The notes: generated from the letters alone by a model not told the origin. 64,000 nucleotides of DNA from Demequina sp. TMPB413 (GCF_020447105.2 NZ_CP096184.1:62001-126000); one strand, 5' to 3'; shown: positions 25,880-37,418, counted from the stretch's first letter. A program made the numbers and translations.

Positions 25880-26577
25880 GCGGCTTCTGGGACTGGCTAG
25901 TCCACCTGTCGAGCAACGTCGAACACGGCATCCTTGAGCTGGTCGATTCCCTGTGGATCTATCCTGCGGTCTTCGCGGTGTCAGTCATCGACGCGATTTT
26001 CCCCGTGGTGCCCAGCGAGTCGGTCATCATCGGCGCGGCGTCGGCTTGGCAATCCGTCGGTCAACCGATCCTCCCCTTGTTGTTTCTGGCAGGAGCGGCA
26101 GGCGCATGGTGCGGCGATCAGACCGCCTACTTCATCGGAACCAAGGTGGACGTCCGCCATATCAAGCTGTTCAGGCGCCCCAGGATCCTCGCGGCGCTCG
26201 ATTGGGCCGAGCATTCATTGGAGACGCGCGGCACGTTGTACATCATCGCCGCGCGCTTCATCCCGATGGGCAGGGTTGCTGTCAATCTCTCCGCCGGCGC
26301 GCTGGGCTTTCCCCGCCGCCGCTTCATGGCAATCGACGCGGTTGCCGTCACGATCTGGGCAGCATGGGGCATCCTCATCGGCACGGTTGCCGCGAGCCTC
26401 TTCGAAGACAACCTCTTGCTGTCGATCGCAGCGGGCATCACGGGAGGAGTGGTGCTGGGCTTCGCCGTCGACAAGGTGATGAGCTTGGCCGGACTCAGCT
26501 CGCCTGAACTCCCGCCGTTGGCCGAGCAGATCGAGGCCGACGAGTCGCTGCCTGGCGAAGAGAGCCACCGTGACTAG
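25876..26577 (+). CDS. DedA family membrane protein
   Basis: The 233-residue product has the DedA/SNARE-associated layout: re-entrant segment (residues about 27-60), [17 protein letters not shown] in the middle, and the signature [20 protein letters not shown]. DedA proteins are membrane transporters, some of them undecaprenyl-phosphate flippases; this one's substrate is not determined. ATG overlaps the glmM stop (ATGA). Confidence 0.88.
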   Translation: MSGFWDWLVHLSSNVEHGILELVDSLWIYPAVFAVSVIDAIFPVVPSESVIIGAASAWQSVGQPILPLLFLAGAAGAWCGDQTAYFIGTKVDVRHIKLFRRPRILAALDWAEHSLETRGTLYIIAARFIPMGRVAVNLSAGALGFPRRRFMAIDAVAVTIWAAWGILIGTVAASLFEDNLLLSIAAGITGGVVLGFAVDKVMSLAGLSSPELPPLAEQIEADESLPGEESHRD

Positions 26578-27457
26578 CGAGCCAGTCGACGGCGTCGACA
26601 TTCCATGGGAGGAGGCGCGGCGCGCGAACCTCGCCAACTGGGAGGACAGGGTCCCGCTCCACGTCGAGGCCTATCAGACCGCCGCTCTGCGTGAGGATCC
26701 CGACCACCTGAGCCCGGTGGTGCGCACCGACCTCGAGGCGCTACTGCCCCATCTGCCAGGTCAGTCGCTCGCCGGACTGGATCTGTGCCACCTTCAGTGT
26801 CACATCGGAACCGACACCGTCTCGCTCGCCAGGGCAGGTGCGCGCGTGACTGGAATCGACTTCTCGCCCGCCGCCCTTGATGCGGCTGCTGCGCTGGCCG
26901 CTGACTGCGGAGTGACGGCAGACTGGATCCAGACGGACGTGCTCGACGCGAGAGAGGCGGTGGACCGTCACCTCGGCGTCGAACGGCTCTTCGATGTCGT
27001 GTACACCAGCATCGGCACGATCGGTTGGCTGGGCGACCTCGACCGCTGGGCGGCGCAGGTGGCCGCGCTCCTGAAGCCAGGCGGCGTCTTCTACATTCGC
27101 GACGGACATCCCATGCTCGGCAGCCTCGACGAGTTCGCTCCTGAGCTGACCTTGCGTTACCGGTACTTTGGCGACGGACGCGCGCTCCAGTGGGACGACG
27201 AGGGGACCTACGTTGGCGACGGGAAGGTTCACCACACCCGCACCTACGAGTGGCCGCACCCCCTGTCAGAAGTCGTGACGGCTTTGCTGGCCCACGGCCT
27301 AGCGATCGTGGCGCTCGATGAGGGCAAGACGCTCCCGTGGCAATTCTCGCCGCGCATGCAGCCGGTGAGCAATGAGCCTGATGCGGACTACGCCTGGCCG
27401 GAGCACGAGCGCGATCTGGTGCCTTGCACCTTCACTGTGGTGGCCTGGCGGCTTTAG
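26570..27457 (+). CDS. Class I SAM-dependent methyltransferase
   Basis: The 295-residue product has a Rossmann-type methyltransferase domain: motif I variant [20 protein letters not shown] (residues about 66-85), an acidic residue after the second strand (VTGIDFSP), and [16 protein letters not shown]. The glycine loop is unusual (HLQCHIG in place of GxGxG), as in a known subgroup of such enzymes. Substrate is unknown. It overlaps the DedA gene by 8 bp and its end overlaps coaA by 4 bp (convergent). Confidence 0.85.
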   Translation: MTSEPVDGVDIPWEEARRANLANWEDRVPLHVEAYQTAALREDPDHLSPVVRTDLEALLPHLPGQSLAGLDLCHLQCHIGTDTVSLARAGARVTGIDFSPAALDAAAALAADCGVTADWIQTDVLDAREAVDRHLGVERLFDVVYTSIGTIGWLGDLDRWAAQVAALLKPGGVFYIRDGHPMLGSLDEFAPELTLRYRYFGDGRALQWDDEGTYVGDGKVHHTRTYEWPHPLSEVVTALLAHGLAIVALDEGKTLPWQFSPRMQPVSNEPDADYAWPEHERDLVPCTFTVVAWRL

Positions 27458-28428
27458 AGCTTGCGCATGTGCACTGACTGGACCGCGTGGTCCTTTCCTT
27501 TGCGCAGGATGATGGTCGCGCGCGACCGCGTCGGCTCGATATTGCGCTTGAGGTTTGGCTTGTTGATGGTGTCCCAGATGTGAGATGCCTTGGCGGTTGC
27601 CTCGTCATCCGAGAGATGCGCATAGTGCTGGAAATAGCTGTCGGGGCGGGCAAAGGCGGTGCCGCGTAGCGACAGGAATCTGTCGATGTACCACTGACGC
27701 ACGTGCGGCTCTTCTGCGTCTACATAGATCGAAGCGTCAAAGTAGTCGGAGACGGCGAGCGCGGGAGACTCCTTGGTGCGCACGGCCGCAGGCTGGAGAA
27801 CGTTGAGGCCCTCGACGATCAGAATGTCGGGGTGGCGCACCGTGATCCGTTCGTCGGGAACGATGTCGTAGGTCACGTGGGAGTACACAGGGGCGTCGGC
27901 CTCGGCGACTCCCGACTTCACGGCAGCGATGAACGACCTGAGCGCCCGTCTGTCATACGACTCAGGAAAGCCCTTTCGACCCATCAGGCCCCGCTCCTCC
28001 AGGACTGCGTTTGGCAAGAGGAACCCGTCGGTGGTGACCAGTTCGACGCGGGGTGACGAGGGCCAGCGAGCGAGCATCTCCCTCAGCACGCGAGCAGTGG
28101 TGGACTTGCCGACCGCCACCGAACCTGCGATCCCGACGACGAACGGGGTGCGGGATTCACGCTCGCCGAGGAAGGCGCTCGTGGCCGTGTGAAGCGAGCC
28201 AACGGCGTCCGAGTAGAGGGTGAGGAGGCGAGACAGCGGGCGGAAGATCTGATCGACCTCCCGCAAATCGATAGGGTCGCCGAGTCCGCGCAGCTGGCGG
28301 ACGTCATCTGCCGTCAGCGGTAGAGGGGTGGCGTCAGCGAGCGCTGACCACTCCGCGCGGGTGAAGGAAAGAAACGGGCTGACACTCACCTCGTCGTCAA
28401 GGACGCTCACGGCACTATTGTCCCGCAT
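27454..28428 (-). CDS. coaA: Pantothenate kinase, type I
   Basis: The 324-residue product catalyses the first step of coenzyme A synthesis. The Walker A motif is [17 protein letters not shown] (residues about 104-120); [13 protein letters not shown] and [12 protein letters not shown] are typical of type I PanK (the CoA-feedback-inhibited type). It faces the methyltransferase gene and diverges from glmS, with 58 bp between. Confidence 0.96.
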   Translation of the reverse strand: MRDNSAVSVLDDEVSVSPFLSFTRAEWSALADATPLPLTADDVRQLRGLGDPIDLREVDQIFRPLSRLLTLYSDAVGSLHTATSAFLGERESRTPFVVGIAGSVAVGKSTTARVLREMLARWPSSPRVELVTTDGFLLPNAVLEERGLMGRKGFPESYDRRALRSFIAAVKSGVAEADAPVYSHVTYDIVPDERITVRHPDILIVEGLNVLQPAAVRTKESPALAVSDYFDASIYVDAEEPHVRQWYIDRFLSLRGTAFARPDSYFQHYAHLSDDEATAKASHIWDTINKPNLKRNIEPTRSRATIILRKGKDHAVQSVHMRKL

Positions 28429-28473
28429 GTGGGACCGCTAGCCGACGCGCCCCTCGAACCCGGCGGGGCGAAC

Positions 28474-28479
28474 TACACT
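28474..28479 (+). promoter_or_regulatory. -10 box of glmS, leaderless arrangement
   Basis: TACACT ends 7 nt before the glmS ATG, so transcription would start at or next to the A of the start codon. There is no Shine-Dalgarno sequence. The same arrangement is seen at tsaD, guaB, guaB3, the ABC-F gene and the amidotransferase at 54813. Confidence 0.5.
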
Positions 28480-28486
28480 TGGGCGC

Positions 28487-30352
28487 ATGTGCGGCATCGT
28501 GGGTTACGTAGGTTCAGGCGGTCCGAGTGCTCGGGCCGGTGGCGTCGTCATGGGCGGCTTGGAGCGCCTGGAGTACAGGGGGTACGACTCGGCGGGGCTC
28601 GCCGTCGTGACGAGCGATCGGGAGCGCCTTGCCGTCGCCAAGAAGGCGGGCAAGCTGACGAACCTCGCGAAGGAGTTGGCTCAGCACCCCTTGTCCGACG
28701 GGACAGCGGCCATCGGGCACACCCGCTGGGCCACCCACGGGCCGCCGACCGACGCCAACGCGCACCCCCACTTGGCTGCTGACGGCAGGATCGCGATCAT
28801 CCACAACGGCATCATCGAGAACTACGGCGTCTTGAGGGCAGAACTGCTCGCCCAGGGAGTGACGTTCCACTCGGACACTGACACCGAGGTTGCCGGTCAC
28901 CTCTTTGCCCGGTATGTCGACGAGGGTCTCGGGCTCGCCGATGCCATGAGGGCTGTCGCTCGACGGCTTGAAGGGGCCTTCACGCTGCTTGCTGTCGATG
29001 CAGCGTCGCCCGACGTGGTGGTCGGCACGCGACGCAACTCCCCGCTTGTCGCAGGGCTGGGCGAAGGAGAGAACTTCTTGGGCTCCGACGTCGTGGCGTT
29101 CATCGAGCACACCCGTATGGCGCTCGAACTCGGTCAAGACGAGATCGTCGAGATCACTCCCACCGCCATCCATGTCACCGACCTGGCGGGCAACCCCGTG
29201 GAGAGGGAGCCCTACGAGGTGACGTGGGACGCTTCTGCCGCGCAGAAGGGCGGCTTTGCCACCTTCATGGACAAGGAGATTCACGACCAGCCGGCGGCGG
29301 TTGCCGACACGTTGAGGGGACGCGTCAATGAGAGCGGTCGTCTTCAACTCGATGAGGGCATGATCGCAGAATCCGTGCTTGCCGCGATCGACAAGATCAT
29401 CGTCATCGCGTGTGGCACGGCCGCTTACTCGGGCATGGTCGCCAGGTATGCGATCGAACACTGGACGCGGATCCCCGTCGAGGTGGAATTGGCTCACGAG
29501 TTCCGCTACCGAGACCCCGTGTTGTCGGTGCGAACCCTTGTGGTCGCCGTCAGTCAGTCTGGCGAGACTATGGACACCATCATGGCGCTGAGGCACGCGC
29601 AACAGCAGGGCGCTCCAGTGGTGGCGATTGTGAACGTCCAAGGGTCGACCATCGCTCGCGAGGCCGACGCCGTCTTGTACACACGCGCTGGTCCTGAGAT
29701 CGCCGTCGCCTCGACCAAGGCTTTCTTGGCCCAGATCGCCGCCGCCTACTTGCTCGGCATCTACCTGGCGGAACTGCGAGGCAACAAGTTCCCTGACGAG
29801 ATCGCCTCGCTGTTGGCTGAACTCGATGCCATGCCAGCCAAGATCCAGCGTGTGCTCGACACCGCCGAACCACTGCGGGAGATCGCTCGATCGATGGTCG
29901 ACGAGCGCACCGTGCTGTTCCTTGGTCGTCACGTCGGCTACCCCGTGGCGCTCGAGGGCGCGCTGAAACTCAAGGAGCTTGCGTACATTCACGCCGAGGG
30001 CTTCGCGGCCGGAGAGCTCAAGCACGGCCCTATCGCGCTCATCGAGCCCGGTCAACCCGTGTTCATCGTGCTGCCGAGCCCGCGTGGCCGTGAGGTCTTG
30101 CACTCCAAGGTGATCTCCAATATCCAAGAGGTCCGCGCGCGCGGCGCCCGCACCGTCGTGATCGCAGAAGAGGGCGACATCGCCGCAGCGGAGCACGCCG
30201 ATTACCTGATCACCGTTCCCGAGACGCCCACGCTGCTGATGCCTCTTGTGACGGTGGTGCCCTTGCAGATCTTCGCTCATGAATTGGCGAGCGCCAAGGG
30301 ATTCGATGTGGACCAGCCTCGCAACCTCGCCAAGTCCGTCACGGTCGAATAG
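28487..30352 (+). CDS. glmS: Glutamine-fructose-6-phosphate aminotransferase (isomerizing)
   Basis: The 621-residue product makes glucosamine-6-phosphate. The N-terminal glutaminase domain starts [20 protein letters not shown] with Cys2 as nucleophile; two SIS domains follow ([14 protein letters not shown], later [20 protein letters not shown]), and it ends [14 protein letters not shown] leaderless start is likely. No glmS ribozyme is seen upstream. Together with glmM it supplies amino sugars for the cell wall. Confidence 0.98.
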   Translation: MCGIVGYVGSGGPSARAGGVVMGGLERLEYRGYDSAGLAVVTSDRERLAVAKKAGKLTNLAKELAQHPLSDGTAAIGHTRWATHGPPTDANAHPHLAADGRIAIIHNGIIENYGVLRAELLAQGVTFHSDTDTEVAGHLFARYVDEGLGLADAMRAVARRLEGAFTLLAVDAASPDVVVGTRRNSPLVAGLGEGENFLGSDVVAFIEHTRMALELGQDEIVEITPTAIHVTDLAGNPVEREPYEVTWDASAAQKGGFATFMDKEIHDQPAAVADTLRGRVNESGRLQLDEGMIAESVLAAIDKIIVIACGTAAYSGMVARYAIEHWTRIPVEVELAHEFRYRDPVLSVRTLVVAVSQSGETMDTIMALRHAQQQGAPVVAIVNVQGSTIAREADAVLYTRAGPEIAVASTKAFLAQIAAAYLLGIYLAELRGNKFPDEIASLLAELDAMPAKIQRVLDTAEPLREIARSMVDERTVLFLGRHVGYPVALEGALKLKELAYIHAEGFAAGELKHGPIALIEPGQPVFIVLPSPRGREVLHSKVISNIQEVRARGARTVVIAEEGDIAAAEHADYLITVPETPTLLMPLVTVVPLQIFAHELASAKGFDVDQPRNLAKSVTVE

Positions 30353-30354
30353 CC

Positions 30355-30711
30355 GTGGCCGTCGTCGGCGTGGGAATCGACGTCGTGGAGCTTGAGCGCT
30401 TCGATCGCGCCATCGCGCGCACGCCCCGGTTCGCCCAGAAGGTCTTCACTCCTGCCGAACGCGAACTCGGCCGCCACTCGATGGCGGCTCGGTGGGCCGC
30501 GAAGGAGGCACTCGCCAAGGCCCTCGGGGCTCCGGCGGGCCTGTCGTGGCAGGATGCCGAAGTGGTGCGCGACCCCTCAGGGCAGCCACGCTTCGAGATC
30601 TCGGGGACGGTCGCCTCCCGTGCGGAGCAACTGGGAGTCGTCACCTTGCACGTGTCGTTGTCACACGACGCGGGCATCGCGTCGGCGGTGGTCATTGCGG
30701 AGGGTCCATGA
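30355..30711 (+). CDS. acpS: Holo-[acyl-carrier-protein] synthase
   Basis: The 118-residue product has the two AcpS metal motifs [10 protein letters not shown] (Asp) and [13 protein letters not shown] (Glu). It attaches 4'-phosphopantetheine from CoA to acyl carrier protein. It starts GTG, 2 bp after glmS, and overlaps alr by ATGA. Confidence 0.94.
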   Translation: MAVVGVGIDVVELERFDRAIARTPRFAQKVFTPAERELGRHSMAARWAAKEALAKALGAPAGLSWQDAEVVRDPSGQPRFEISGTVASRAEQLGVVTLHVSLSHDAGIASAVVIAEGP

Positions 30712-31814
30712 GCCTGCTCAACATCACGGTTGACACCGCCGCCATCACCCACAACGTGCGCGTGCTGACGCAGCGCACAAGCGCCCAGGTCATGGCAGTC
30801 GTCAAGGCCGACGCTTACGGTCACGGACTGATTCCGGCGTCCCTTGCGGCAAGGGCCGGGGGAGCCACATGGCTCGGAGTGGCCCAACCGCACGAGGCAC
30901 TCGCACTGCGCGCGGCTGGCGACACCGGGCGCATCCTGACGTGGCTCTACGGCCCTGAACTGCCAGCGGCTGATCTTGTGCGCGCGGACGTCGACCTGTC
31001 GGTGAACTCGTCAGAGGTGCTGGGCGAGATCGTGGTCGCTTCTCGCAGCGTCGGCCGCCGCGCACGTGTGCACGTCGCCGTGGACACGGGTCTCGGCCGC
31101 GAGGGAGTGCCTCTTGCCCTTTTGCCCGGACTGCTGGAGTTGGCGAAGGCGGCGCAGCAAGAGGGTGTGATCCAGGTGGTTGGCATGTGGTCGCATCTCG
31201 CGTGGGCGGACGCACCGGGCCACGCCACGATCGATCGTCAGGCAGAGACGTTTGCGCGAGCGCTCGCGATGGCGCAAGAGGCAGGCGTCACGCTTGAGGT
31301 GCGGCACCTGGCGAACTCGGCGTGCACACTCACGAGGCCAGATTTGCACTTCGACCTCGTCAGGCCAGGGATCGCCGTCTACGGACTGCCGCCCGTCGAA
31401 GACCCCGAAGGTGACGACTTCGGCCTGCTGCCGGCGATGAGCGTCACGTCAAGCATCGTGCTCGTGAAGGATGTCCCTGCCGGCCAAGGCGTCAGCTATG
31501 GCCACGAGTATGTGACGCCGTTCCCCACCACGCTTGGATTGGTGAGCGCCGGTTACGCGGACGGCGTCTTTCGTTCGGCGGGGTCCGTGGCGGACGTCGC
31601 GGTGCGCGGCAGGCGCTACACGATTGCCGGTCGGGTGTGCATGGATCAGTTCGTGATCGACCTGGGACCAGCGACCGACGTGTGTGTGGGAGACCAGGTG
31701 ACACTGATCGGCCCTGACGGCCCGAGCGCCAAGGACTGGGCGCGGGCGGTCGGCACGATCGACTACGAGATTGTCTGCCGGTTCGGCGGATTACGGGCCA
31801 AGGGGAGCGTGTGA
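30708..31814 (+). CDS. alr: Alanine racemase
   Basis: I chose ATG 30708, which overlaps the acpS stop; the open frame reaches further upstream only as a shadow of acpS. The 368-residue PLP enzyme has the cofactor Lys in [10 protein letters not shown] (residue about 34), the catalytic Tyr in [10 protein letters not shown] and [12 protein letters not shown] near the C-terminus. It makes D-Ala for peptidoglycan. Confidence 0.96.
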   Translation: MSLLNITVDTAAITHNVRVLTQRTSAQVMAVVKADAYGHGLIPASLAARAGGATWLGVAQPHEALALRAAGDTGRILTWLYGPELPAADLVRADVDLSVNSSEVLGEIVVASRSVGRRARVHVAVDTGLGREGVPLALLPGLLELAKAAQQEGVIQVVGMWSHLAWADAPGHATIDRQAETFARALAMAQEAGVTLEVRHLANSACTLTRPDLHFDLVRPGIAVYGLPPVEDPEGDDFGLLPAMSVTSSIVLVKDVPAGQGVSYGHEYVTPFPTTLGLVSAGYADGVFRSAGSVADVAVRGRRYTIAGRVCMDQFVIDLGPATDVCVGDQVTLIGPDGPSAKDWARAVGTIDYEIVCRFGGLRAKGSV

Positions 31815-32308
31815 AGTATCTGATTCCCAGCGGCGACGCGATGCGCGCGCTCGGTCAAGAGCTCGCAGGCGTCTTCAGGGCAGGCGACTTGGTGATCCTG
31901 TCGGGCGGTCTCGGCGCCGGCAAAACGACCCTTGTGCAGGGCATCGGGGCAGGCCTCGGGGTGCGGGGACAAGTGGCGAGCCCCACCTTCATCATCTCTA
32001 GGGTTCACACACCGCGCGCCGAAGGGCCCGTGTTGGTACACGTCGACGCCTACCGTCTCGCGTCCCTCGACGAACTCGATCACCTTGACCTCGATGCGTC
32101 GACGGACGAGGCTGTCACCGTGGTCGAGTGGGGCGAGGGCAAGGCAGAGACGCTCGCGGAGGGCCATGCGCTCATCACGATAGAACGCCCGCGCGGAGCG
32201 CTTGCCGATGGGGAGGATCCTGCCGCTGGTGTCAGGACGGTCACCATCACGACGACAGGGGCGAGTTGGCAAGGTCGCTCGTGGCCAGTGACGGGGTGGG
32301 ACGCATGA
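31811..32308 (+). CDS. tsaE: tRNA threonylcarbamoyladenosine biosynthesis ATPase TsaE
   Basis: The 165-residue product has Walker A (GGLGAGKTTLVQGIGAGLG), the SPTFIISR motif and HVDAYRL. It works with TsaB and TsaD in t6A37 synthesis. It starts GTG within the alr stop (GTGA) and its end overlaps tsaB by 4 bp, so alr-tsaE-tsaB-rimI are coupled. Confidence 0.95.
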   Translation: MKYLIPSGDAMRALGQELAGVFRAGDLVILSGGLGAGKTTLVQGIGAGLGVRGQVASPTFIISRVHTPRAEGPVLVHVDAYRLASLDELDHLDLDASTDEAVTVVEWGEGKAETLAEGHALITIERPRGALADGEDPAAGVRTVTITTTGASWQGRSWPVTGWDA

Positions 32309-32910
32309 TCTTGTCTCTCGATACGTCGTCAGCGATGTCGGTGGCACTCACCGATGCCGACGCGAAGGAAGCGTTGGCACGAAGGTCCGTCTTTGCGCCC
32401 CGCGGCCACGCTGAACACCTCACCGACCTCGTGCGCCAGGTCCTGGATGAGGCTGCGGTCTCCAAAGCAGACGTGACCGCGGTGGCGGTGGGGACCGGCC
32501 CGGCACCCTTCACAGGTCTCCGCGTAGGGCTCGTGACGGCCCGCATGTTGGCTTTCGCATGGGGCGTTCCTGTGTGGGGGGTGTGTTCGCTCGACGCGCT
32601 CGGCGCTCAAGCCAAAGATGCCGTCGTCGTCGGCGACGCGAGGCGTCGCGAGGTGTACGTAGCGCGATACGTCGCAGGCTTGCGCACGGAAGGGCCAGCG
32701 GTGCTCGCGCCGGCGCAAGTGGAAGTGCGGCCGGAGGACATCCTTGTGGGACGCGGGGCGACCGCTTACCCCGAGGCCTTTCCTGGCGCCACCGAGGCCG
32801 ACCCTGACCCGTTGTGGTTGGCGCGCGAGGCACTGCGTCGGCTCGCGGCCGGTGAGGACGTCGGGACGGAGCCGCTGTATCTGCGACGCCCAGACGTTCA
32901 CGGCGCATGA
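32305..32910 (+). CDS. tsaB: tRNA threonylcarbamoyladenosine biosynthesis protein TsaB
   Basis: The 201-residue product starts MILSLDTSSAMSVALTDAD, the TsaB ASKHA-fold opening, followed by GTGPAPFTGLRVGLVTARML. TsaB is an inactive relative of TsaD that forms the scaffold of the t6A complex. ATG 32305 overlaps the tsaE TGA. Confidence 0.95.
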   Translation: MILSLDTSSAMSVALTDADAKEALARRSVFAPRGHAEHLTDLVRQVLDEAAVSKADVTAVAVGTGPAPFTGLRVGLVTARMLAFAWGVPVWGVCSLDALGAQAKDAVVVGDARRREVYVARYVAGLRTEGPAVLAPAQVEVRPEDILVGRGATAYPEAFPGATEADPDPLWLAREALRRLAAGEDVGTEPLYLRRPDVHGA

Positions 32911-33398
32911 GCGACGCCTTGAGCGAAGAGCCCCGACTGCGAGACCTCCAAGAGCGAGACCTTGAGTGGTTGGCCGAGCAGGAGCTCGTCATCTTCGGGT
33001 CGGCAGCCTGGTCGCAAGGTCTCATCCGTGAGGACTGGCGCTACGGCTCCAACCGCTATCGCGGAGCTGAGATTGGTAGTGAGTTGGCGGCCTACGCGAT
33101 CTATGGTTTTGAGGGCGACGCGTTCCACCTGATGAACCTCGCCGTGACGCCCGACTACCGGCGGCGGGGCCTCGCGAAGGTGCTCATGGACGACTTCGTG
33201 GCCGAGGCGCGCTCTCACGGAGCCGCTGACGCCTGGCTCGAGGTGGCGGTGGACAACGAAGCCGCTCTCGCGCTCTATCGAGCATACGGATTCGAACTGG
33301 TGAGGGTGCGGCGCAAGTACTACCAGCCCGCCGGTATCGACGCTCTGGTGATGCGTCGGGAGCTCGCGGGTTACGAGCCTGCTGTCCACGCCGACTGA
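32907..33398 (+). CDS. rimI: Ribosomal-protein-alanine N-acetyltransferase RimI
   Basis: The 163-residue GNAT protein has the acetyl-CoA-binding stretch NLAVTPDYRRRGLAKVLM (residues about 73-90) and the ALYRAYGFELVRVRRKYY end typical of RimI. It acetylates the N-terminal Ala of S18 in E. coli. Its place between tsaB and tsaD is standard. Confidence 0.93.
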   Translation: MSDALSEEPRLRDLQERDLEWLAEQELVIFGSAAWSQGLIREDWRYGSNRYRGAEIGSELAAYAIYGFEGDAFHLMNLAVTPDYRRRGLAKVLMDDFVAEARSHGAADAWLEVAVDNEAALALYRAYGFELVRVRRKYYQPAGIDALVMRRELAGYEPAVHAD

Positions 33399-33469
33399 TG
33401 GGCCCCCGCGCGGACGCCGCTGTCGTGGCCGACCACCACTGAGCCGTGCTTCCCTTGCGCTACAGCACC

Positions 33470-33475
33470 TAGAGT
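33470..33475 (+). promoter_or_regulatory. -10 box of tsaD, leaderless arrangement
   Basis: TAGAGT ends 7 nt before ATG 33483, and no Shine-Dalgarno sequence is present. tsaD therefore probably has its own leaderless promoter, although it is also downstream of the tsaE-tsaB-rimI genes. Confidence 0.45.
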
Positions 33476-33482
33476 GGCTCCC

Positions 33483-34520
33483 ATGGAGTTGGTGCTTGGC
33501 CTTGAATCGACGTGCGATGAGACGGGCGTCGCCCTGGTGCGTGGTCGCGAACTGGTGGCCGATGTGGTCGCCTCGTCCATGGACGAGCATGCCCGCTTTG
33601 GCGGCATCGTGCCCGAGGTAGCCTCGCGAGCGCACCTCGAAGCATTGGTCCCGACCGTCCACGAAGCGCTCACACGAGCAGGTCACTCCCTTGACGACGT
33701 CGACGCGATCGCCGTCGCCTCCGGCCCCGGACTGGTGGGCTCGCTCACGGTGGGCGTCGCGGCGGCGAAGGCGCTGGCTCTCGCGCTCGACCGGCCGCTA
33801 TACGGCGTGAACCATGTGATCGGCCACGCTGCGGTCGATGAGCTGGTGCACGGAGAGTTTCCCGATCGCACGATGGCGCTCGTCGTGTCCGGTGGGCACA
33901 CATCGCTGCTGCTCGTGGACGACATCGCGACGCAGGTGACGGAGCTAGGACACACGCTCGACGACGCTGCGGGTGAGGCGTTCGACAAGGTGGGCAGGCT
34001 GTTGAAGCTTCCCTACCCTGGCGGACCGCACGTGGACAGGCTCGCTCGCGAGGGCGATCCGACCGCCATCGCGTTTCCCCGCGCCCTGACCGCCCCCAAG
34101 GACAGGGAGCGGCACGCCTACAACTTCTCGTTTTCAGGCCTGAAGACTGCGGTCGCCCGATGGATCGAGGCTTACGAGGATTCTGGGCGCGCGGTCCCCG
34201 TCGCCGACGTCGCGGCATCGTTCGCCGCCGCCGTCGCCGACGTACTGGTGACCAAAACGCTCGATGCGTGCGAAAGGCATGAGGTGGGCACGCTCGTGAT
34301 TGGAGGAGGCTTCTCCGCGAACAGCCAGTTGCGGGAGCTCGCGGCGCGTGAGGGGGCGCTACGCGGGATTGACGTGCGCATCCCGCCGCTCAAGTACTGC
34401 ACCGACAACGGCGCCATGATCGCTGCGCTTGGCTCGGCACTTGTCTCTCGTTCAGTTGCGCCGAGCGCCCTCACCATCGGTGTGGACTCATCCATGCCGT
34501 TGGAGACGATTTCGGTATGA
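33483..34520 (+). CDS. tsaD: tRNA N6-adenosine threonylcarbamoyltransferase TsaD
   Basis: The start [19 protein letters not shown] at ATG 33483 fits the family; GTG 33474 in frame is an alternative. The 345-residue product has the metal-binding [18 protein letters not shown] (the two His) and the [14 protein letters not shown] end. It transfers the threonylcarbamoyl group to A37 of ANN-decoding tRNAs. Confidence 0.97.
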   Translation: MELVLGLESTCDETGVALVRGRELVADVVASSMDEHARFGGIVPEVASRAHLEALVPTVHEALTRAGHSLDDVDAIAVASGPGLVGSLTVGVAAAKALALALDRPLYGVNHVIGHAAVDELVHGEFPDRTMALVVSGGHTSLLLVDDIATQVTELGHTLDDAAGEAFDKVGRLLKLPYPGGPHVDRLAREGDPTAIAFPRALTAPKDRERHAYNFSFSGLKTAVARWIEAYEDSGRAVPVADVAASFAAAVADVLVTKTLDACERHEVGTLVIGGGFSANSQLRELAAREGALRGIDVRIPPLKYCTDNGAMIAALGSALVSRSVAPSALTIGVDSSMPLETISV

Positions 34521-36160
34521 GCGCGCGCCGCGTGGTCGCCATCGTGGGCGCTGCTGCGGTGCTCGTGGCTGGCGCGGGTGCTACGTGGTTGGCCACTGGC
34601 CGCCCGGGCCTTTCTGAGTCGACGCCGGCGAGTACGGTGCCCGTGACCATCTCAAGCCCGGTGCTGCAGAACGCGCCGCCAAGCGACCTCCCGACCTTGG
34701 CATGGGGACCGACCGTGGTGGATGTGGCCCGCGCACAGGTTGCCGCATCGCAACTACCGCTCGACGTGGCGGCCGGTCACGTCATCGTCGCGTACTGGAA
34801 CTCGCCCGACTCAGCGGGCGCGGCCGCCGTGGTGCGCGACAGCCATGTGGCCGGCGTGATTCTCATGAGTGGAGCCGTGGTGGACTCCGCCCAAGTGAGG
34901 CAAGTGACGGAGGCCGTGGCGCAAGCGGCTCAAGAAGACGGTCGCGAGTGGCCGCCGGTGATCTCGACCGACCAAGAGGGCGGTCCCGTGGCGCGGCTCG
35001 ACGGGATTCTGCCCGAGATGCCGGCGTTCATGGCGGCGGGCGCCGCGTCGGACAAGGCGACGGTGACACACGCCTACGAAGCCGTCGCGAGGGACATGGC
35101 TGACTTGGGCTTCACGGTGAACTGGGCGCCTGTGGCCGATGTGACAGTGGGCCCCGGCGACCCGGTGATCCAGGTCAGGTCGGCGGGCTCCGACCCCGAC
35201 AACGTCGCCGCCACCGTTGTCGCTGCCGTGGAGGGATTCATGGCTGGAGGAGTCGCTCCCGCCGTGAAGCACTTCCCTGGTCACGGTTCGGTGACGACGG
35301 ACTCGCACGCGGCCCTGCCCGTGCAGACCGCAACAGTGGAGGAACTCTCCGCGCGTGACTTCGTTCCGTTCACGCGAGCGGTCGACGAGGGCGCGCCGAT
35401 GGTCATGATGGGGCATATCTCGGTCGCCGAATGGGGTGGAGGGCCCGCCACTACCAACCCGGAGGCGTACGCATACTTGAGAGAAGAGCTCGGATTCACC
35501 GGGGTGGCGGCCACGGATGCCCTCAACATGGCCGCCATCAGCGACGTGTATGGGCCGGGTGACTCGGAAGTGGCTGCGCTCGCGGCGGGAGCGGACTTGC
35601 TGCTGCTACCCCGGGACGTGGAGGCCGCGCGCCAAGCCATCGTGGTGGCGGTAGAGAACGGCTCGCTTTCTCGACAGCGTCTCGACGAGGCCGTCGCGCG
35701 CGTCAGCCTCCTCATGACTCAGCAGGCCCAGTGGGCGGATGCCGCAGCGGGGCAATCGACCGACGTCGATTACGCGCGCCAGTTCGCAGCGACTTCCGCG
35801 ACCGTCGTCGCACCGCAGTGCGGCGAGCCGCTGGTGGGCGACACCGTCAGGATCGTGGGCGGCTGGCCTGGTGAACGCCGTGCGCTCGCCGACGCCCTGG
35901 CCGCCTACGGCGTGGGCGAGTCAGAAGAGGGCACCACGGTTCGAATACTCGGTTCCTCCACGGGATCGGGCAACGCCGACGTTGTGGTGGCGATGGACGG
36001 GCCGTGGGGTCTTCCCGCGTCGCAAGCCACCGCGTACGTGGGGCTCTACGGGCGGTCAGAGGCGGCGCTCGCCGGACTGGCTGATGTTCTCACCGGCAAC
36101 GTCCCCCCCGGTGGTTCCTGGCCCGTGCCTGGAATGCCAGGCACTCCGTGCGGGCGTTGA
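34517..36160 (+). CDS. Exported glycoside hydrolase family 3 (beta-N-acetylhexosaminidase type)
   Basis: The 547-residue product has an N-terminal signal or anchor ([20 protein letters not shown], no lipobox Cys) and a GH3 catalytic domain. Motifs are [14 protein letters not shown] (residues about 152-165), [16 protein letters not shown] with the His-Asp pair of the NagZ subgroup, and [13 protein letters not shown] with the nucleophile Asp. After residue about 390 comes a domain without clear motifs. It probably trims cell-wall amino sugars outside the membrane. ATG overlaps the tsaD stop. Confidence 0.9.
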   Translation: MSARRVVAIVGAAAVLVAGAGATWLATGRPGLSESTPASTVPVTISSPVLQNAPPSDLPTLAWGPTVVDVARAQVAASQLPLDVAAGHVIVAYWNSPDSAGAAAVVRDSHVAGVILMSGAVVDSAQVRQVTEAVAQAAQEDGREWPPVISTDQEGGPVARLDGILPEMPAFMAAGAASDKATVTHAYEAVARDMADLGFTVNWAPVADVTVGPGDPVIQVRSAGSDPDNVAATVVAAVEGFMAGGVAPAVKHFPGHGSVTTDSHAALPVQTATVEELSARDFVPFTRAVDEGAPMVMMGHISVAEWGGGPATTNPEAYAYLREELGFTGVAATDALNMAAISDVYGPGDSEVAALAAGADLLLLPRDVEAARQAIVVAVENGSLSRQRLDEAVARVSLLMTQQAQWADAAAGQSTDVDYARQFAATSATVVAPQCGEPLVGDTVRIVGGWPGERRALADALAAYGVGESEEGTTVRILGSSTGSGNADVVVAMDGPWGLPASQATAYVGLYGRSEAALAGLADVLTGNVPPGGSWPVPGMPGTPCGR

Positions 36161-36161
36161 C

Positions 36162-37337
36162 CTAAACGCGCTGTGCGATAAACGCGGTGCGCGCATCGCC
36201 GATCCGCGCCAGGATCACCGTGGCGCTCGAGTCGCCTTTCAATCTCAGACGGCGCCTCAGCGCGGCAGGGTCAACGTCGAGGCCGCGCTTCTTGATCTCG
36301 ACGTGACCAACGCCGCGCGCAGCGAGAGCCGAGGCGAGGCGCTTTTCCGAGTAGGGAAGAGAATCGACGATGCGGAACGTCGTCGCAAAAGGAGAAGCGG
36401 CGGGTGTGTCTGTCGTGAGGTAGGCAAGGTGAGGGTCGAGCAAGCGGGCGCCGAGGCTCTCTGTGAGAGGCCCCACGAGTCCAGACCTGATGACGGCTCC
36501 GTCGGGCTCGAGAAGGTACTCGCCAAGCTCTCCCGGCTCGCCCGGCACTGGCGCACCATCAAGCACGTGTGCCTGACCGGCCTTGAGTACGAGCGCCGAG
36601 TGGGAATGGTGGTGCGCCAGCGCTCCCATCCACAGGCCCGCCTCGACGACATCGCCATCGACGCTCACCCATTGGGCTTCGGTCTCCTGAGGAACGTCGT
36701 CGTGCGCGATCGCCGGGCCTACCTTGATGCCCACTTCGGGCCAGCGGCGCCTGAGCGCGATGACTTCTCCGAGAGGCGGGGAGTAGTCGCGAGGGTCGTG
36801 GCGCCGGCCCAGAGCGTTGCGCCTGGCGGGATCGGCAAAGACGGCGTCGATGCCGATGTCGCCGCGAGCGAGAGTCTCCAGGGAGTCGGCGTGCACCACG
36901 GACGCACCGTCCCAGTGCCTCAGGTTGTGAGCTGCCAGGAGAGCCGTTGCTTCGTCGCGCTCGAAGGCCAGCACGTTGAGACCGAGAGTGGCGAAAGCCA
37001 TCGCGTCCGCACCCAGGCCACACGTGAGATCCGCCACCGTCGTGACCCCAGCTGCGCGATAGCGCTGGCCGTGGTGTGCGGCGACGACGAGCCGGGTCGC
37101 TTGCTCGAGACCTTCTTGAGTGAAGACCATCCCCGCGGCGAAGTCGCCGAACTTGGCGCGAGCGTCGGCGCGAAGGCGTGACTGCGTGAGTGCGGCCGCC
37201 ACCACGTCGGCATCCGCACCCCTGTCGCGAAGCTGCTGGGCAAGCACGAGCGCGTGGTCGGCGTCGTACGGCGGCAGGGGAGCAAGCAATGACAGCGTCT
37301 CGGGGGAGAGGGCCAAGCGTGCGGCGCGGGCGTCCAT
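36162..37337 (-). CDS. SAM-dependent methyltransferase with THUMP-like domain
   Basis: The 391-residue product has a helical N-terminal part, then a class I methyltransferase motif (TVADLTCGLGADAMAFATLG, residues about 99-118), an acidic VLAFERDE and an FADPARRN catalytic-type motif. The C-terminal part (LDVDPAALRRRLRLKG) is like the THUMP-like domain found with this actinobacterial family. RNA may be the substrate. It is convergent with the GH3 gene, one base apart, and divergent from groES. Confidence 0.85.
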   Translation of the reverse strand: MDARAARLALSPETLSLLAPLPPYDADHALVLAQQLRDRGADADVVAAALTQSRLRADARAKFGDFAAGMVFTQEGLEQATRLVVAAHHGQRYRAAGVTTVADLTCGLGADAMAFATLGLNVLAFERDEATALLAAHNLRHWDGASVVHADSLETLARGDIGIDAVFADPARRNALGRRHDPRDYSPPLGEVIALRRRWPEVGIKVGPAIAHDDVPQETEAQWVSVDGDVVEAGLWMGALAHHHSHSALVLKAGQAHVLDGAPVPGEPGELGEYLLEPDGAVIRSGLVGPLTESLGARLLDPHLAYLTTDTPAASPFATTFRIVDSLPYSEKRLASALAARGVGHVEIKKRGLDVDPAALRRRLRLKGDSSATVILARIGDARTAFIAQRV

Positions 37338-37391
37338 GACTCGATCCTGGCATGCCCGCGGTTTCTCCCCAGGCGAAAGGCAGGACTTCAG

Positions 37392-37418
37392 TTAGCACTC
37401 ACTTCACGAGAGTGCTAA
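37392..37418 (+). promoter_or_regulatory. CIRCE operator (HrcA site) upstream of groES
   Basis: TTAGCACTC (37392-37400), nine spacer bases and GAGTGCTAA (37410-37418) form a perfect CIRCE inverted repeat. HrcA binding to CIRCE represses chaperonin genes until heat or misfolded protein titrates GroEL. The site lies 104 bp before the groES start. Confidence 0.95.
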